Positions 8,022 through 15,576 of a stretch of DNA of 58,596 nucleotides are shown one piece after another (position 1 is the stretch's first letter; every line of letters begins with the position of its first letter). A program made the position numbers and the translations under genes. Source of the stretch: Acidobacteriaceae bacterium (GTDB taxonomy: Bacteria > Acidobacteriota > Terriglobia > Terriglobales > Acidobacteriaceae); NCBI GenBank assembly GCA_003134815.1, contig PLCO01000045.1, positions 1-58,596 of the forward strand, written 5' to 3'. The notes below the pieces were generated by a model. It did no database searches. It saw only the letters and a program-made list of their open reading frames with translations, and was not told where the DNA came from.

Positions 8022-8780
8022 ATGAGCGGATTTGAAGAATCCACTCTTCTATGGGCTCGAATCGCTGTAGTTATGTCTGCCCTCGCCGCAATTTTTGTCT
8101 GCGCTCAGTGGTGGGAAATGCATAAGGGAGGAATTGACACTCATGATTTGGCTGTTGCTGCGAAGGACCAAGCTGCGACTGCCAAGTCGCAAGCTGAGGA
8201 ATTGAAGAAGCAAGCTGCGGATACTCACGATCTTGCTATTCAGGCCAAGAATCAAGCCGACCGGACGAAGGATTTGGTTGACCAAATGAAGGCTCAAGCA
8301 ATAGAAACGACAACAATTGCGAAAACCGCAGAAGAACAACTTACCGCTTTCAAGGATGTTCAGGCCGCTCGCTTGTCGATTGAAGATTTGCAGGTTAGTA
8401 CTGACGGTACTCAGCTTAGCTATGTACTGGTCAATAGGGGAAATTCCATTGCGCTCGATATCAGCGAAGGCGGAAGAGGAGGAGAATTTAAGAATTGGGA
8501 CGATCCTAAAGCGCAGATCGCTCAGTTTGATAAAGAAATGGCCCCTCCTCCGAATAACGGATATACCTTGGCTCAAGGGGATCGACAATCTCGCGTGCTT
8601 ACAATCCCGCCAAAGAAGGATTGGTGGAGCTACAACGCGTTTTTTTACCAGGATATCTTCGGACGCGAAAACGAGGCGCTTTACTGTTGGTTTCGGCGGA
8701 GGCCCTTCTTTAGAGCCGGATTCCGTTGCCCACAAAACGTTACAGCTAATGAGAAAGCAAACAAAGGAAATCCAAATTAG
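8022..8780 (+). CDS. Coiled-coil protein with N-terminal membrane anchor, unknown function
   Basis: 252 residues from ATG 8022. The parts are one membrane helix (about 10-30), a coiled coil (about 38-115) with two related runs (THDLAVAAKDQAATAKSQAE and THDLAIQAKNQADRTKDLVD), and a globular C-terminal domain ending in WWSYNAFFYQDIFGRENEAL. No family is recognised. The start is uncertain: ATG 8022 lacks a ribosome site, while a GTG at 7888 with CGGAGG six bases upstream opens a 25-codon frame (MDKENRPEVNEPKLPPPAP). A -1 shift near 7944 would join it to this frame as a Pro/Ala-rich cytoplasmic leader. This could be a true frameshift, a sequencing slip, or chance. Confidence 0.6.
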   Translation: MSGFEESTLLWARIAVVMSALAAIFVCAQWWEMHKGGIDTHDLAVAAKDQAATAKSQAEELKKQAADTHDLAIQAKNQADRTKDLVDQMKAQAIETTTIAKTAEEQLTAFKDVQAARLSIEDLQVSTDGTQLSYVLVNRGNSIALDISEGGRGGEFKNWDDPKAQIAQFDKEMAPPPNNGYTLAQGDRQSRVLTIPPKKDWWSYNAFFYQDIFGRENEALYCWFRRRPFFRAGFRCPQNVTANEKANKGNPN

Positions 8781-8853
8781 GATGCCACCGGCTTTTGCAG
8801 CGATTTGAGCTAATGCGATGAAGCTGGGACTCGACTTTGCGAAAACAATGCGA

Positions 8854-10251
8854 TTATTCGGACGCGCCGTCGGCGCTGGGATTATGCCAACTGTCGCCGA
8901 CGGCAATGAGCGCATCAGCCTCTTTCGGCCCCCAGGTGCCGCGCTTGTATCGGCGAACCCGATGATGGTTCTTGAGGACCCGATTAACGACTGCCCATGC
9001 GGCTTCAACCGCGTCCTCGCGAGTAAAGAGCGCTCCATCGCCTTTCATGGCGTCGCCAAGAAGGCGTTCGTAAGGCGTTTCCTCCCCCGGCTGCTCATCT
9101 GAGAGGTAAAGCTCTCGCTCCTCTCCGATGAATTCCTGACCTGCCAGCTTCACGCGGGCAGCCAGCGCGATCGCCGAGTTTGGCGAGAGCCGAAAACGCA
9201 GGTAATTCGACTTGCTATTCGCCTGCACGGCATCGGCAAAGAGCTTCTGCGGGGGCCGCTTCAGCTCGACCAGAATCTCGGTCGCAGTAGTTGGGAGATA
9301 TTTCCCCGAGCGCAAATACCAGGGCACTCCATCCCAGCGCCATGAGTCAATGAAGAGCCGCACGGCGCAGTAGGTTTCGACGTCTGAACGCTTCGCCACG
9401 TCCGGCTCATCACGATAACCCAAATATTGGCCGCGCACCACATCGTCGGGCTTTAGCGGGCACATCGCTTTAAAGACCTTAGCTTTTTCGGTTTGCACAT
9501 CTCCAAAATCTCGCCCCGCGGGAGCTTCCATGGCCAGGAGCGCGACGATCTGGAAAAGATGATTCTGGATCACGTCGCGAAGACAGCCTGCTGTCTCATA
9601 AAACGCGCCGCGCCCGCCTACGCCGAAATTTTCCGCCAGAGTGATCTGGATGCTGGCCACGTAGTTGCGGTTCCAAATGGGTTCAAGAAACGAGTTGGCG
9701 AATCGAAAATAAAGAATATTCATGATCGCTTCCTTCCCGAGGAAGTGATCGATGCGGAAAATGGAGTCTTCAGGGAACACCGAATGCGCAACCTGGTTTA
9801 ACTCGCGCGCAGAGGCCAGATCGCGCCCAAACGGCTTTTCGACGATTACGCGCGCATTCTCGGCCAGCTTCGCGGCTCCCAGTCCTTTAATGACGGTCTC
9901 GAAGAGCGCGGGCGGAATTGCCAGGTAGTGCGCGGGGCGCCGTGCTTTCCCGAGCGCAGCTTTAATCGCTTTGAAGGTGTTGCTATCTGTATAGTCCCCG
10001 CTCACGTACTGCAGCAAAGACAAAAGCCGCTGCAGCGCGCGCTTGTCATCGATTCCGCCCGCTCGCTTAATGCTGTCCGTCGCGCGCCTGTGCAGCCGTT
10101 CCAGACTCCATTTTGGAAAGGCAACACCGATTACCGGAACCTTGAGTGTGCCGCTCTTCACCATCGCGTAGAGCGCCGGGAAGATCATTTTATGGGCCAG
10201 ATCGCCCGTCACGCCAAACACCACCAGAGCGTCGGACTGCGACTCGGCCAT
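8854..10251 (-). CDS. zwf: Glucose-6-phosphate 1-dehydrogenase
   Basis: 465 residues. It oxidises glucose 6-phosphate to 6-phosphogluconolactone with NADP(+), the entry step of the oxidative pentose phosphate pathway, in the cytoplasm. Visible motifs are the dinucleotide-binding [12 protein letters not shown] (10-21), the VEKPFGRDL segment (138-145), and the active-site [10 protein letters not shown] (166-175) with its catalytic lysine and histidine. The C-terminal half has the substrate-binding [16 protein letters not shown] stretch. The ATG overlaps the stop of gnd by one base (TAATG), so the pair is translationally coupled. Length is slightly below the common 490-510. Confidence 0.97.
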   Translation of the reverse strand: MAESQSDALVVFGVTGDLAHKMIFPALYAMVKSGTLKVPVIGVAFPKWSLERLHRRATDSIKRAGGIDDKRALQRLLSLLQYVSGDYTDSNTFKAIKAALGKARRPAHYLAIPPALFETVIKGLGAAKLAENARVIVEKPFGRDLASARELNQVAHSVFPEDSIFRIDHFLGKEAIMNILYFRFANSFLEPIWNRNYVASIQITLAENFGVGGRGAFYETAGCLRDVIQNHLFQIVALLAMEAPAGRDFGDVQTEKAKVFKAMCPLKPDDVVRGQYLGYRDEPDVAKRSDVETYCAVRLFIDSWRWDGVPWYLRSGKYLPTTATEILVELKRPPQKLFADAVQANSKSNYLRFRLSPNSAIALAARVKLAGQEFIGEERELYLSDEQPGEETPYERLLGDAMKGDGALFTREDAVEAAWAVVNRVLKNHHRVRRYKRGTWGPKEADALIAVGDSWHNPSADGASE

Positions 10252-11282
10252 TACGCGCCTTCCTTCGCAGCAGCAGTTTTCTCCTGATGGCCGCCGAATT
10301 GGAATCGCAGCGCGGACAACAGCTTGTCGGCAAAGGTGTCTTCGCCGCGCGAACTGAACCGCTCATACAGCGCGGCACTCAATACGGGGGCCGGAACCGA
10401 TTCGTCGATCGCAGCGGTAATGGTCCAGCGTCCTTCACCCGAGTCTGAAACACGGCCGGCAAATTTTGCGAGATCCGGGCTATCGAGCAGCGAGATAGCG
10501 GTCAGATCCAGAAGCCAGGATGAGATCACGCTGCCGCGACGCCAGACCTCGGCGATGTCGACAAGGTTCAAGTCGTATTGGTACACCTCAGGATTACGCA
10601 GAGGCGTAGTTTCGGCGTCGACAGTTTCCTGCTTCTTGCCGACGTTGGCATGGTGCAGAATGTTCAACCCTTCAGCGTACGCGGCCATGATTCCGTACTC
10701 GATTCCGTTGTGCACCATCTTCACAAAGTGTCCCGCGCCGTTGGGCCCACAGTGCAGATAGCCGTGCTCAGCGGTACCGCCCACCTTTTCACGTCCCGGC
10801 GTGCGCGGCGCGGAATCGATGCTTGGCGCCAATGCGGAAAAAATTGGGTCGAGGCGCTGAACCACATCCTGTTCGCCGCCGATCATCAGGCAATAGCCAC
10901 GATCAGCCCCCCACACTCCGCCACTGGTCCCCGCGTCCACATAATGAATGCCTTTAGGCTTCAATTCTCCGGCGCGGCGAATGTCGTCGCGATAATAGGA
11001 GTTCCCGCCATCAATGACCACATCGTCCGACTCGAGCAGCGGGGTCAGGCCCTTGAGCGTTGCATCAACCACGCCGGCCGGCACCATCATCCAGACGGCG
11101 CGAGGCGTTTTCAACTTTTTTACGAAGTCTTCGATCGAATTCGCGCCAATCGCGCCTTCCTTGGCGAGCGATTGCACGGCATCTGAATGAATGTCGTAGA
11201 CAACGCAGTGATGCCCCGCCCGCATAAGACGCAGGACCATGTTGTTTCCCATCCTGCCTAAGCCGATCATGCCTATTTCCAT
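10251..11282 (-). CDS. gnd: 6-phosphogluconate dehydrogenase, decarboxylating (short GndA type)
   Basis: 343 residues, the short form of the family (the long form has about 470). It converts 6-phosphogluconate to ribulose 5-phosphate and CO2 with reduction of NAD(P)+. An N-terminal Rossmann motif GLGRMGNNM (8-16), the substrate segment [10 protein letters not shown] (116-125) and the catalytic [19 protein letters not shown] (179-197, Lys188) are present. It is the first gene of a two-gene unit with zwf. The ribosome site is AAAGGG. Two perfect tandem 11-bp repeats (cccgttcgcaa, 11339-11360) lie just upstream and may be regulatory. Confidence 0.95.
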   Translation of the reverse strand: MEIGMIGLGRMGNNMVLRLMRAGHHCVVYDIHSDAVQSLAKEGAIGANSIEDFVKKLKTPRAVWMMVPAGVVDATLKGLTPLLESDDVVIDGGNSYYRDDIRRAGELKPKGIHYVDAGTSGGVWGADRGYCLMIGGEQDVVQRLDPIFSALAPSIDSAPRTPGREKVGGTAEHGYLHCGPNGAGHFVKMVHNGIEYGIMAAYAEGLNILHHANVGKKQETVDAETTPLRNPEVYQYDLNLVDIAEVWRRGSVISSWLLDLTAISLLDSPDLAKFAGRVSDSGEGRWTITAAIDESVPAPVLSAALYERFSSRGEDTFADKLLSALRFQFGGHQEKTAAAKEGA

Positions 11283-11489
11283 GGATTCACCCTTTTCTCA
11301 AGTTCACCAAAGCTCTTGGCCCCAGACCGATCGCAACGCCCGTTCGCAACCCGTTCGCAACACATGGAGGGGCTAAGGTTTCGATCACATCTTCATATAT
11401 CGATTGTTACGTTTAGATGCTGAAATGGCAATAAGCCTTTGCCTGGGCCGACCATTTTGAGCGTGCCCGATTTTTTACGCCTGCCCTGG

Positions 11490-11669
11490 TCAGCGCCGCG
11501 GGATCAAAGACAGATCGCCACTCATAATGAAGACGGCGAGCGCTACGGCCATGAGAAAAGCACACACCCAGAAGCGCCAGTCGCGGTGCATTCGCTGCCA
11601 GTAGGGACCGGGGTTAGTTTCACCATGGTCGCCGCTATGTCCTTCAGTGAAGTGCCGGTTTCCTGTCAT
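11490..11669 (-). CDS. Small single-span membrane protein (59 aa), unknown function
   Basis: 59 residues from ATG 11669 with CTGGAG upstream. It has a polar, His/Asn-rich N-terminal half, then YWQRMHRDWRFWVCAFLM leading into one membrane helix (about 32-50), ending IPRR. The YW-x-R-x-HRDWRFW signature resembles small proteins I remember from other Acidobacteria, usually unannotated. It lies between mlaD and gnd in the same orientation. It was too short for standard ORF cut-offs. No function can be given. Confidence 0.65.
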   Translation of the reverse strand: MTGNRHFTEGHSGDHGETNPGPYWQRMHRDWRFWVCAFLMAVALAVFIMSGDLSLIPRR

Positions 11670-11751
11670 ATTGGCTCCAGTCTTCTTGGCGCATTCTACA
11701 AAGTAGCGCTATGCGAGTCTACTCTGCACAGCGGAGGGCGCGCCGCAAAGC

Positions 11752-12942
11752 CTATGGCTTTGGCGTTTCCGCGGTGGTGACCTGAACTGGCGGATCGGCG
11801 TCGGTTGTGGACGAGCTAACCGCCGGCGCCGGCGTTGCGGCCGGTATCTCGGTTCCTGCAGGATAAATGAGAATCTGGATCGAGCCCCAATCTGCTTCGG
11901 GATTTGCGCCTGTCTGTTTGCCCACTCCCAGCGTCTTGAGTTGGCTGTCGTCAAATCCAAAATTTTCGACCAGATACTCTCGTATCACCATCGCCCTGGC
12001 TTCGCTCAGAACGAGATCCTTCTGAGTATCGCCATCCATACCAGTGGAGACCACGATGACAGCAACTCCGAATTGAGTTTGTGCCAGGAAGTCGCCTGCG
12101 TCTTTAAGAGTTTTCGGGTCTTTCATCTTGGCCGTATTGCGGTCATCGAACAGTTGCCTGGCTGCGTAAGTAAATGTCTTCACTGCCGTAGCCTGCGGCA
12201 GCCCGCCGATCCTGTTTGCCGCCAAATCGGCAGAATCTTCGTACCCGCGTTTCTTGAAATACCCGCTCAGGAAGAAGTTATGTTTCAAGGCTTCCATATT
12301 CTCCTGGAAGTCCGTTACGCCGGCTTGCGCCTGCACCATCGTGGCCTGGAGCGTGGCCGTAGTCTGTTGCAGGTTGTTATAGACTTGCTTGTCGTTCACC
12401 AGCGATCCCACGGTTCCCTGCCCCGAATCGATCTTGGCGCTTATCGAATTCAGATGCGCAGTGGCCAAAGTTGTGTTCAGGATGGCCTGTTGGCTGCTAT
12501 CGAGGATCGCGCTCGCTTTCGTGAGCAGCTCTCCCATCTGCAGCGGGGGCACACTCTGAATGGTCTCGCCATCTTTAACCTCGGCTTGTCCGGCGGATCC
12601 AAACGAAATCGCCACGTATTGATTGCCCAGCATCCCCTCGGTTTCGATCGAAGCCACTGAATCACTCTTGATAATCGCGTGCGTGGATCTGGCGAGCTCC
12701 ATGATGACGGTGACCTTCTCGCCCGGCATCTTTGGCAACGCGATGCCGGTCACCGTTCCGCTGTGCACACCGCCCACCTGCACGTCAGCTCCGACAGCCA
12801 GGCCCGCGACATTGTCGAATTGCGTCTTCAGTTGGTAAGTGGAGCTAAATAGATACTCCTTGCTCCCGATGATGAACACCCCGGCAGCAAAAACTGCCAG
12901 CGTGGCAACGATGAACGCACCCAACCTCGCCAATCTCGACAT
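11752..12942 (-). CDS. mlaD: MlaD/MCE-family lipid-transport protein with OmpA-like C-terminus
   Basis: 396 residues. An N-terminal membrane anchor (about 7-27) is followed by an MCE domain (about 36-115) with FDNVAGLAVGADVQVGGVHS-GTV and the G-M-L-G-N-Q-Y-V-A-I segment. A helical region (120-225) comes next, then an unusual C-terminal domain (about 285-370) with LSEARAMVIREYLVENFGFD and L-K-T-L-G-V-G-K, which resembles a degenerate OmpA-like fold. A Pro/Ala/Thr tail ends the protein. As part of the MlaFED-type ABC system it should bind and move phospholipids across the periplasm. It is third in the operon after mlaE and mlaF. Confidence 0.85.
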   Translation of the reverse strand: MSRLARLGAFIVATLAVFAAGVFIIGSKEYLFSSTYQLKTQFDNVAGLAVGADVQVGGVHSGTVTGIALPKMPGEKVTVIMELARSTHAIIKSDSVASIETEGMLGNQYVAISFGSAGQAEVKDGETIQSVPPLQMGELLTKASAILDSSQQAILNTTLATAHLNSISAKIDSGQGTVGSLVNDKQVYNNLQQTTATLQATMVQAQAGVTDFQENMEALKHNFFLSGYFKKRGYEDSADLAANRIGGLPQATAVKTFTYAARQLFDDRNTAKMKDPKTLKDAGDFLAQTQFGVAVIVVSTGMDGDTQKDLVLSEARAMVIREYLVENFGFDDSQLKTLGVGKQTGANPEADWGSIQILIYPAGTEIPAATPAPAVSSSTTDADPPVQVTTAETPKP

Positions 12943-12950
12943 AAGTCCTC

Positions 12951-13739
12951 CTACGATTGCTTCAGAAACTCCTTCACAAAGCCGATGTCGCTTTGTTGAA
13001 GGTCTTCAAACGTGCCCTCGATCACTACGTCGCCCTCATTCAGCAGTGCGAGACGGCCTGCGATCGTCCTTGCACTATGCAGATCGTGCGTCACTACGAT
13101 GGACGCCATCTTGCGCTCTCTCTGGAGCTGGAGAATCAGCTCGTCGATTTCGCCGGAACTGATGGGGTCGAGGCCGGCTGTCGGCTCGTCGAGCAGCAGA
13201 ATCTCCGGCTCGAGGGCCAGCGCACGCGCCAGGCCCACGCGCTTTTGCATTCCGCCTGAGATATCGGACGGCATCTTATCGATGTCGCTGTCCATGCCCA
13301 CTTCGGCTAGCAACTGCCTTACACGGTCAGCTCGCTCGGACTTGGGCATGTCTCTGCGATGGTGCTCAAGGGGGAAGGCCACGTTCTGCTGAACGGTGAG
13401 CGAATCGTAAAGCGCTGCCTGCTGAAACAGGAAACCCATCTTTTTTCGGATTTCTCCCATGGGGTCAATCGCCAGGCCGGCAATCGTCTGCCCATGAATG
13501 CGGATAGTTCCAGAGTCTGGCGTATCGAGGCCAATGATGAGCCTAAGCAGGACGCTTTTCCCCGTGCCACTGCGCCCGAGCACGGCCAGGGTTTCTCCCT
13601 GGTTCACGCGCAGGCTGATCCCATTTAGGACGTTGTGACCGGCGAAGGACTTGTACACTTTCTCAACGGCAACGACATGCGCAAGACTGCCTTGCTCTGG
13701 TTCCGCTTGCTTCGTCGCAATGTCATACGATGTGGCCAT
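12951..13739 (-). CDS. mlaF: MlaF-type ABC transporter ATP-binding protein
   Basis: 262 residues. All nucleotide-binding motifs are visible: Walker A GRSGTGKS, Q-loop (FLFQQAALYDSLTV), signature SGGMQKR, Walker B EILLLDEPTAGLDP and the H-loop VVTHDLHSA. SGGMQKRVGLARALALEPEI is characteristic of the MlaF/Mkl subfamily that powers MCE-protein lipid transport. It lies between mlaE and mlaD, which is diagnostic of the system. It acts on the cytoplasmic face of the inner membrane. The start codon at 13739 is 29 bases past the mlaE stop. Confidence 0.93.
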   Translation of the reverse strand: MATSYDIATKQAEPEQGSLAHVVAVEKVYKSFAGHNVLNGISLRVNQGETLAVLGRSGTGKSVLLRLIIGLDTPDSGTIRIHGQTIAGLAIDPMGEIRKKMGFLFQQAALYDSLTVQQNVAFPLEHHRRDMPKSERADRVRQLLAEVGMDSDIDKMPSDISGGMQKRVGLARALALEPEILLLDEPTAGLDPISSGEIDELILQLQRERKMASIVVTHDLHSARTIAGRLALLNEGDVVIEGTFEDLQQSDIGFVKEFLKQS

Positions 13740-13768
13740 ATTTGTCTCAAGCGTGCTTCAAACAGCGG

Positions 13769-14620
13769 TTAATGAAAGACGACAAGGATGAATTTCACCA
13801 GGACAACGTCGGCCAGGATAAGGAAGAGCGAGGCCAGCACCACCGAGTTGGTGGCTGCGCGGCCCACACCTGCAGCTCCTCCGCGCGTGCGCATTCCCTG
13901 GAAGCAAGCGATAAGCCCGATGATCAGGCCGTAGACAGCGGTCTTGAATGTCGGTGGCACGAAGGCACCAAAAGTGGCGCCCTTAAAGCCGTTTGCGATG
14001 AACTGATGGAATGACAGCGGTTCAACTATAGCCTGCGCAAACCAGCCAGTCAGCAAGGCAAATGCGTCGGTGGCAATGGTCAGCAGCGGCAGCATCAGGA
14101 TGCAGGCCAGTATTCGTGTCGCGGCCAGCAGCCTGTAAGGATTGATTGCGGAAGCTTCGATAGCGTCAATCTGCTCGGTCACTTTCATCGATGCCAGTTC
14201 CGCGCCCATTCCCGCGCCTACGCGCCCGCTTACGACGAGGCCGGTAATGACCGGCCCCATGACTTGAATCACGGAGTACACGAGAGTGACAGGAAACATC
14301 GATTTGGCGCCGAATCGACTTAGACTGTAGCGGGCTTCAAGCGAGAGGATAACGCCAATTGCGGCGCCTGCCATGGCGACCAACGGCAGAGACTTCGACC
14401 CAACTTCGTCAAGCTGCCGAATCAGCTCGCGCCACTCATACGGCGGAGTCACCGCGGCCCGCAAGACCTGCCAAGAAAAGATGCCGATGCTGCCGAACCA
14501 CTCGAAAAAGCCGTTGAACAGCTTCGTCGCATAGCCTGCAGCGGAAGACAGAGGTTCGATCCGGCGCACCGGAAGTGGAGGGTTGACGCCCGCGACGGAT
14601 GTGAATCCGCGGTCGCTCAT
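13769..14620 (-). CDS. mlaE: MlaE-family ABC transporter permease
   Basis: About 283 residues from ATG 14620 (MSDRGFTSVAG). The frame is open to 14650, but the upstream ATG has no ribosome site. It has five or six membrane helices and the MlaE signatures WRELIRQLDEVGSKSLPLVA, GPVITGLVVSGRVGAGMGAE and ELASMKVTEQIDAIEASAIN. It forms the inner-membrane channel of the Mla phospholipid transporter with MlaF and MlaD, encoded immediately downstream. A proline-rich cytoplasmic N-terminus precedes the first helix. Confidence 0.92.
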   Translation of the reverse strand: MSDRGFTSVAGVNPPLPVRRIEPLSSAAGYATKLFNGFFEWFGSIGIFSWQVLRAAVTPPYEWRELIRQLDEVGSKSLPLVAMAGAAIGVILSLEARYSLSRFGAKSMFPVTLVYSVIQVMGPVITGLVVSGRVGAGMGAELASMKVTEQIDAIEASAINPYRLLAATRILACILMLPLLTIATDAFALLTGWFAQAIVEPLSFHQFIANGFKGATFGAFVPPTFKTAVYGLIIGLIACFQGMRTRGGAAGVGRAATNSVVLASLFLILADVVLVKFILVVFH

Positions 14621-15036
14621 GGGTTCGGGCCCTGAGCTTGAGCGCCGCATGCACTGCCCGGGCGGATAACCGCCGAATCAGCCTGGCTGGCCAACGAGAG
14701 ATACGACTCCGGGATCCACTTGGAAGATCGCATCCTCTCTCCTTTGTTCGGCATCGTCCATTTCAGGCACGACATGCGCCACCGGCGAACTGCCGCGTCG
14801 CATAGGTACACACTTAGAGATCGTTGCAGAGTGGGGATGCTCGGGGATGGTCACATTTGCACGCAATCGCGAATTGAAGACGTCTGCAACTGCCAGACCG
14901 ACCAATCGAGACGACGCCGGCCCCGGTGGACTAAATGCCCACTGCGCCGATGTCCAAAAGAGTACAGTCTGTGCATGAGCGATGAGACGACAATTTCCGA
15001 AAGCAGCCATCTTCACGGCTCGGCGAGGTGCCTGTC
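14621..15036. other. Divergent intergenic region mlaE/uspA
   Basis: About 415 bp between divergently transcribed mlaE and uspA. The ORFs it contains have no ribosome sites or recognisable products and are taken as chance. It should hold both promoters. I see no strong palindrome or riboswitch-like fold. Confidence 0.4.
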
Positions 15037-15549
15037 ATGTCAGAGGTTCATGCTTTCCCTTCCATCCCCACCAGGATCTTGTTGCCCATCGACTTTAGCT
15101 CCTCCTCGCAGGCGGCGTTGGAGATGGCAGCTGACCTTGCGAAGCACTTTCACGCAGAACTCCATCTATTGAATGTGATCCCGATATTTCCCACTACGAC
15201 ACTTCCTGACCTGGTCCCCGAAGGCGAATTCATTCAAGAGGCCAGAACATTTGCGGAGCAGCATCTGGCGAAGTGCCATGCAGCTCTAGCGGCCAGGGGT
15301 GTGAAGTCAACTTCCAGTGTCGAAGTTGGAAACGACATCGCCGGAAACATCATGGAAGTGGTGGACCGCGAGCACATCGACATGGTGGTGATCTCCACAC
15401 ACGGCATCTCCGGCTGGCATCCGCTGGTCTTTGGGTCGATCGCCGAAAAGGTCGTAAAGCTCGTGCAATGTCCTCTCCTGCTTTTGCGTTCAGCCAAGCC
15501 TGACAACGATGGGAAGATTCCGGCAGGACGCCCCACGGAATGGTGGTAG
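15037..15549 (+). CDS. Universal stress protein (UspA family)
   Basis: 170 residues from ATG 15037. A GTG at 15028 is also possible, and GAGG lies between 8 and 12 bases upstream of either. The single USP domain begins RILLPIDFSSSSQAALEMA and ends with a nucleotide-binding loop STHGISGWHPLVFGSIAEKV (G-x9-G-S spacing kept), followed by VKLVQCPLLLLR. Such proteins bind ATP and are induced by starvation, hypoxia and other stress. It sits 50 bp before the proton-pump ATPase, so co-transcription is plausible. Confidence 0.92.
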   Translation: MSEVHAFPSIPTRILLPIDFSSSSQAALEMAADLAKHFHAELHLLNVIPIFPTTTLPDLVPEGEFIQEARTFAEQHLAKCHAALAARGVKSTSSVEVGNDIAGNIMEVVDREHIDMVVISTHGISGWHPLVFGSIAEKVVKLVQCPLLLLRSAKPDNDGKIPAGRPTEWW

Positions 15550-15576
15550 AGAGAACAGCCGCACAGGTGATGTATT

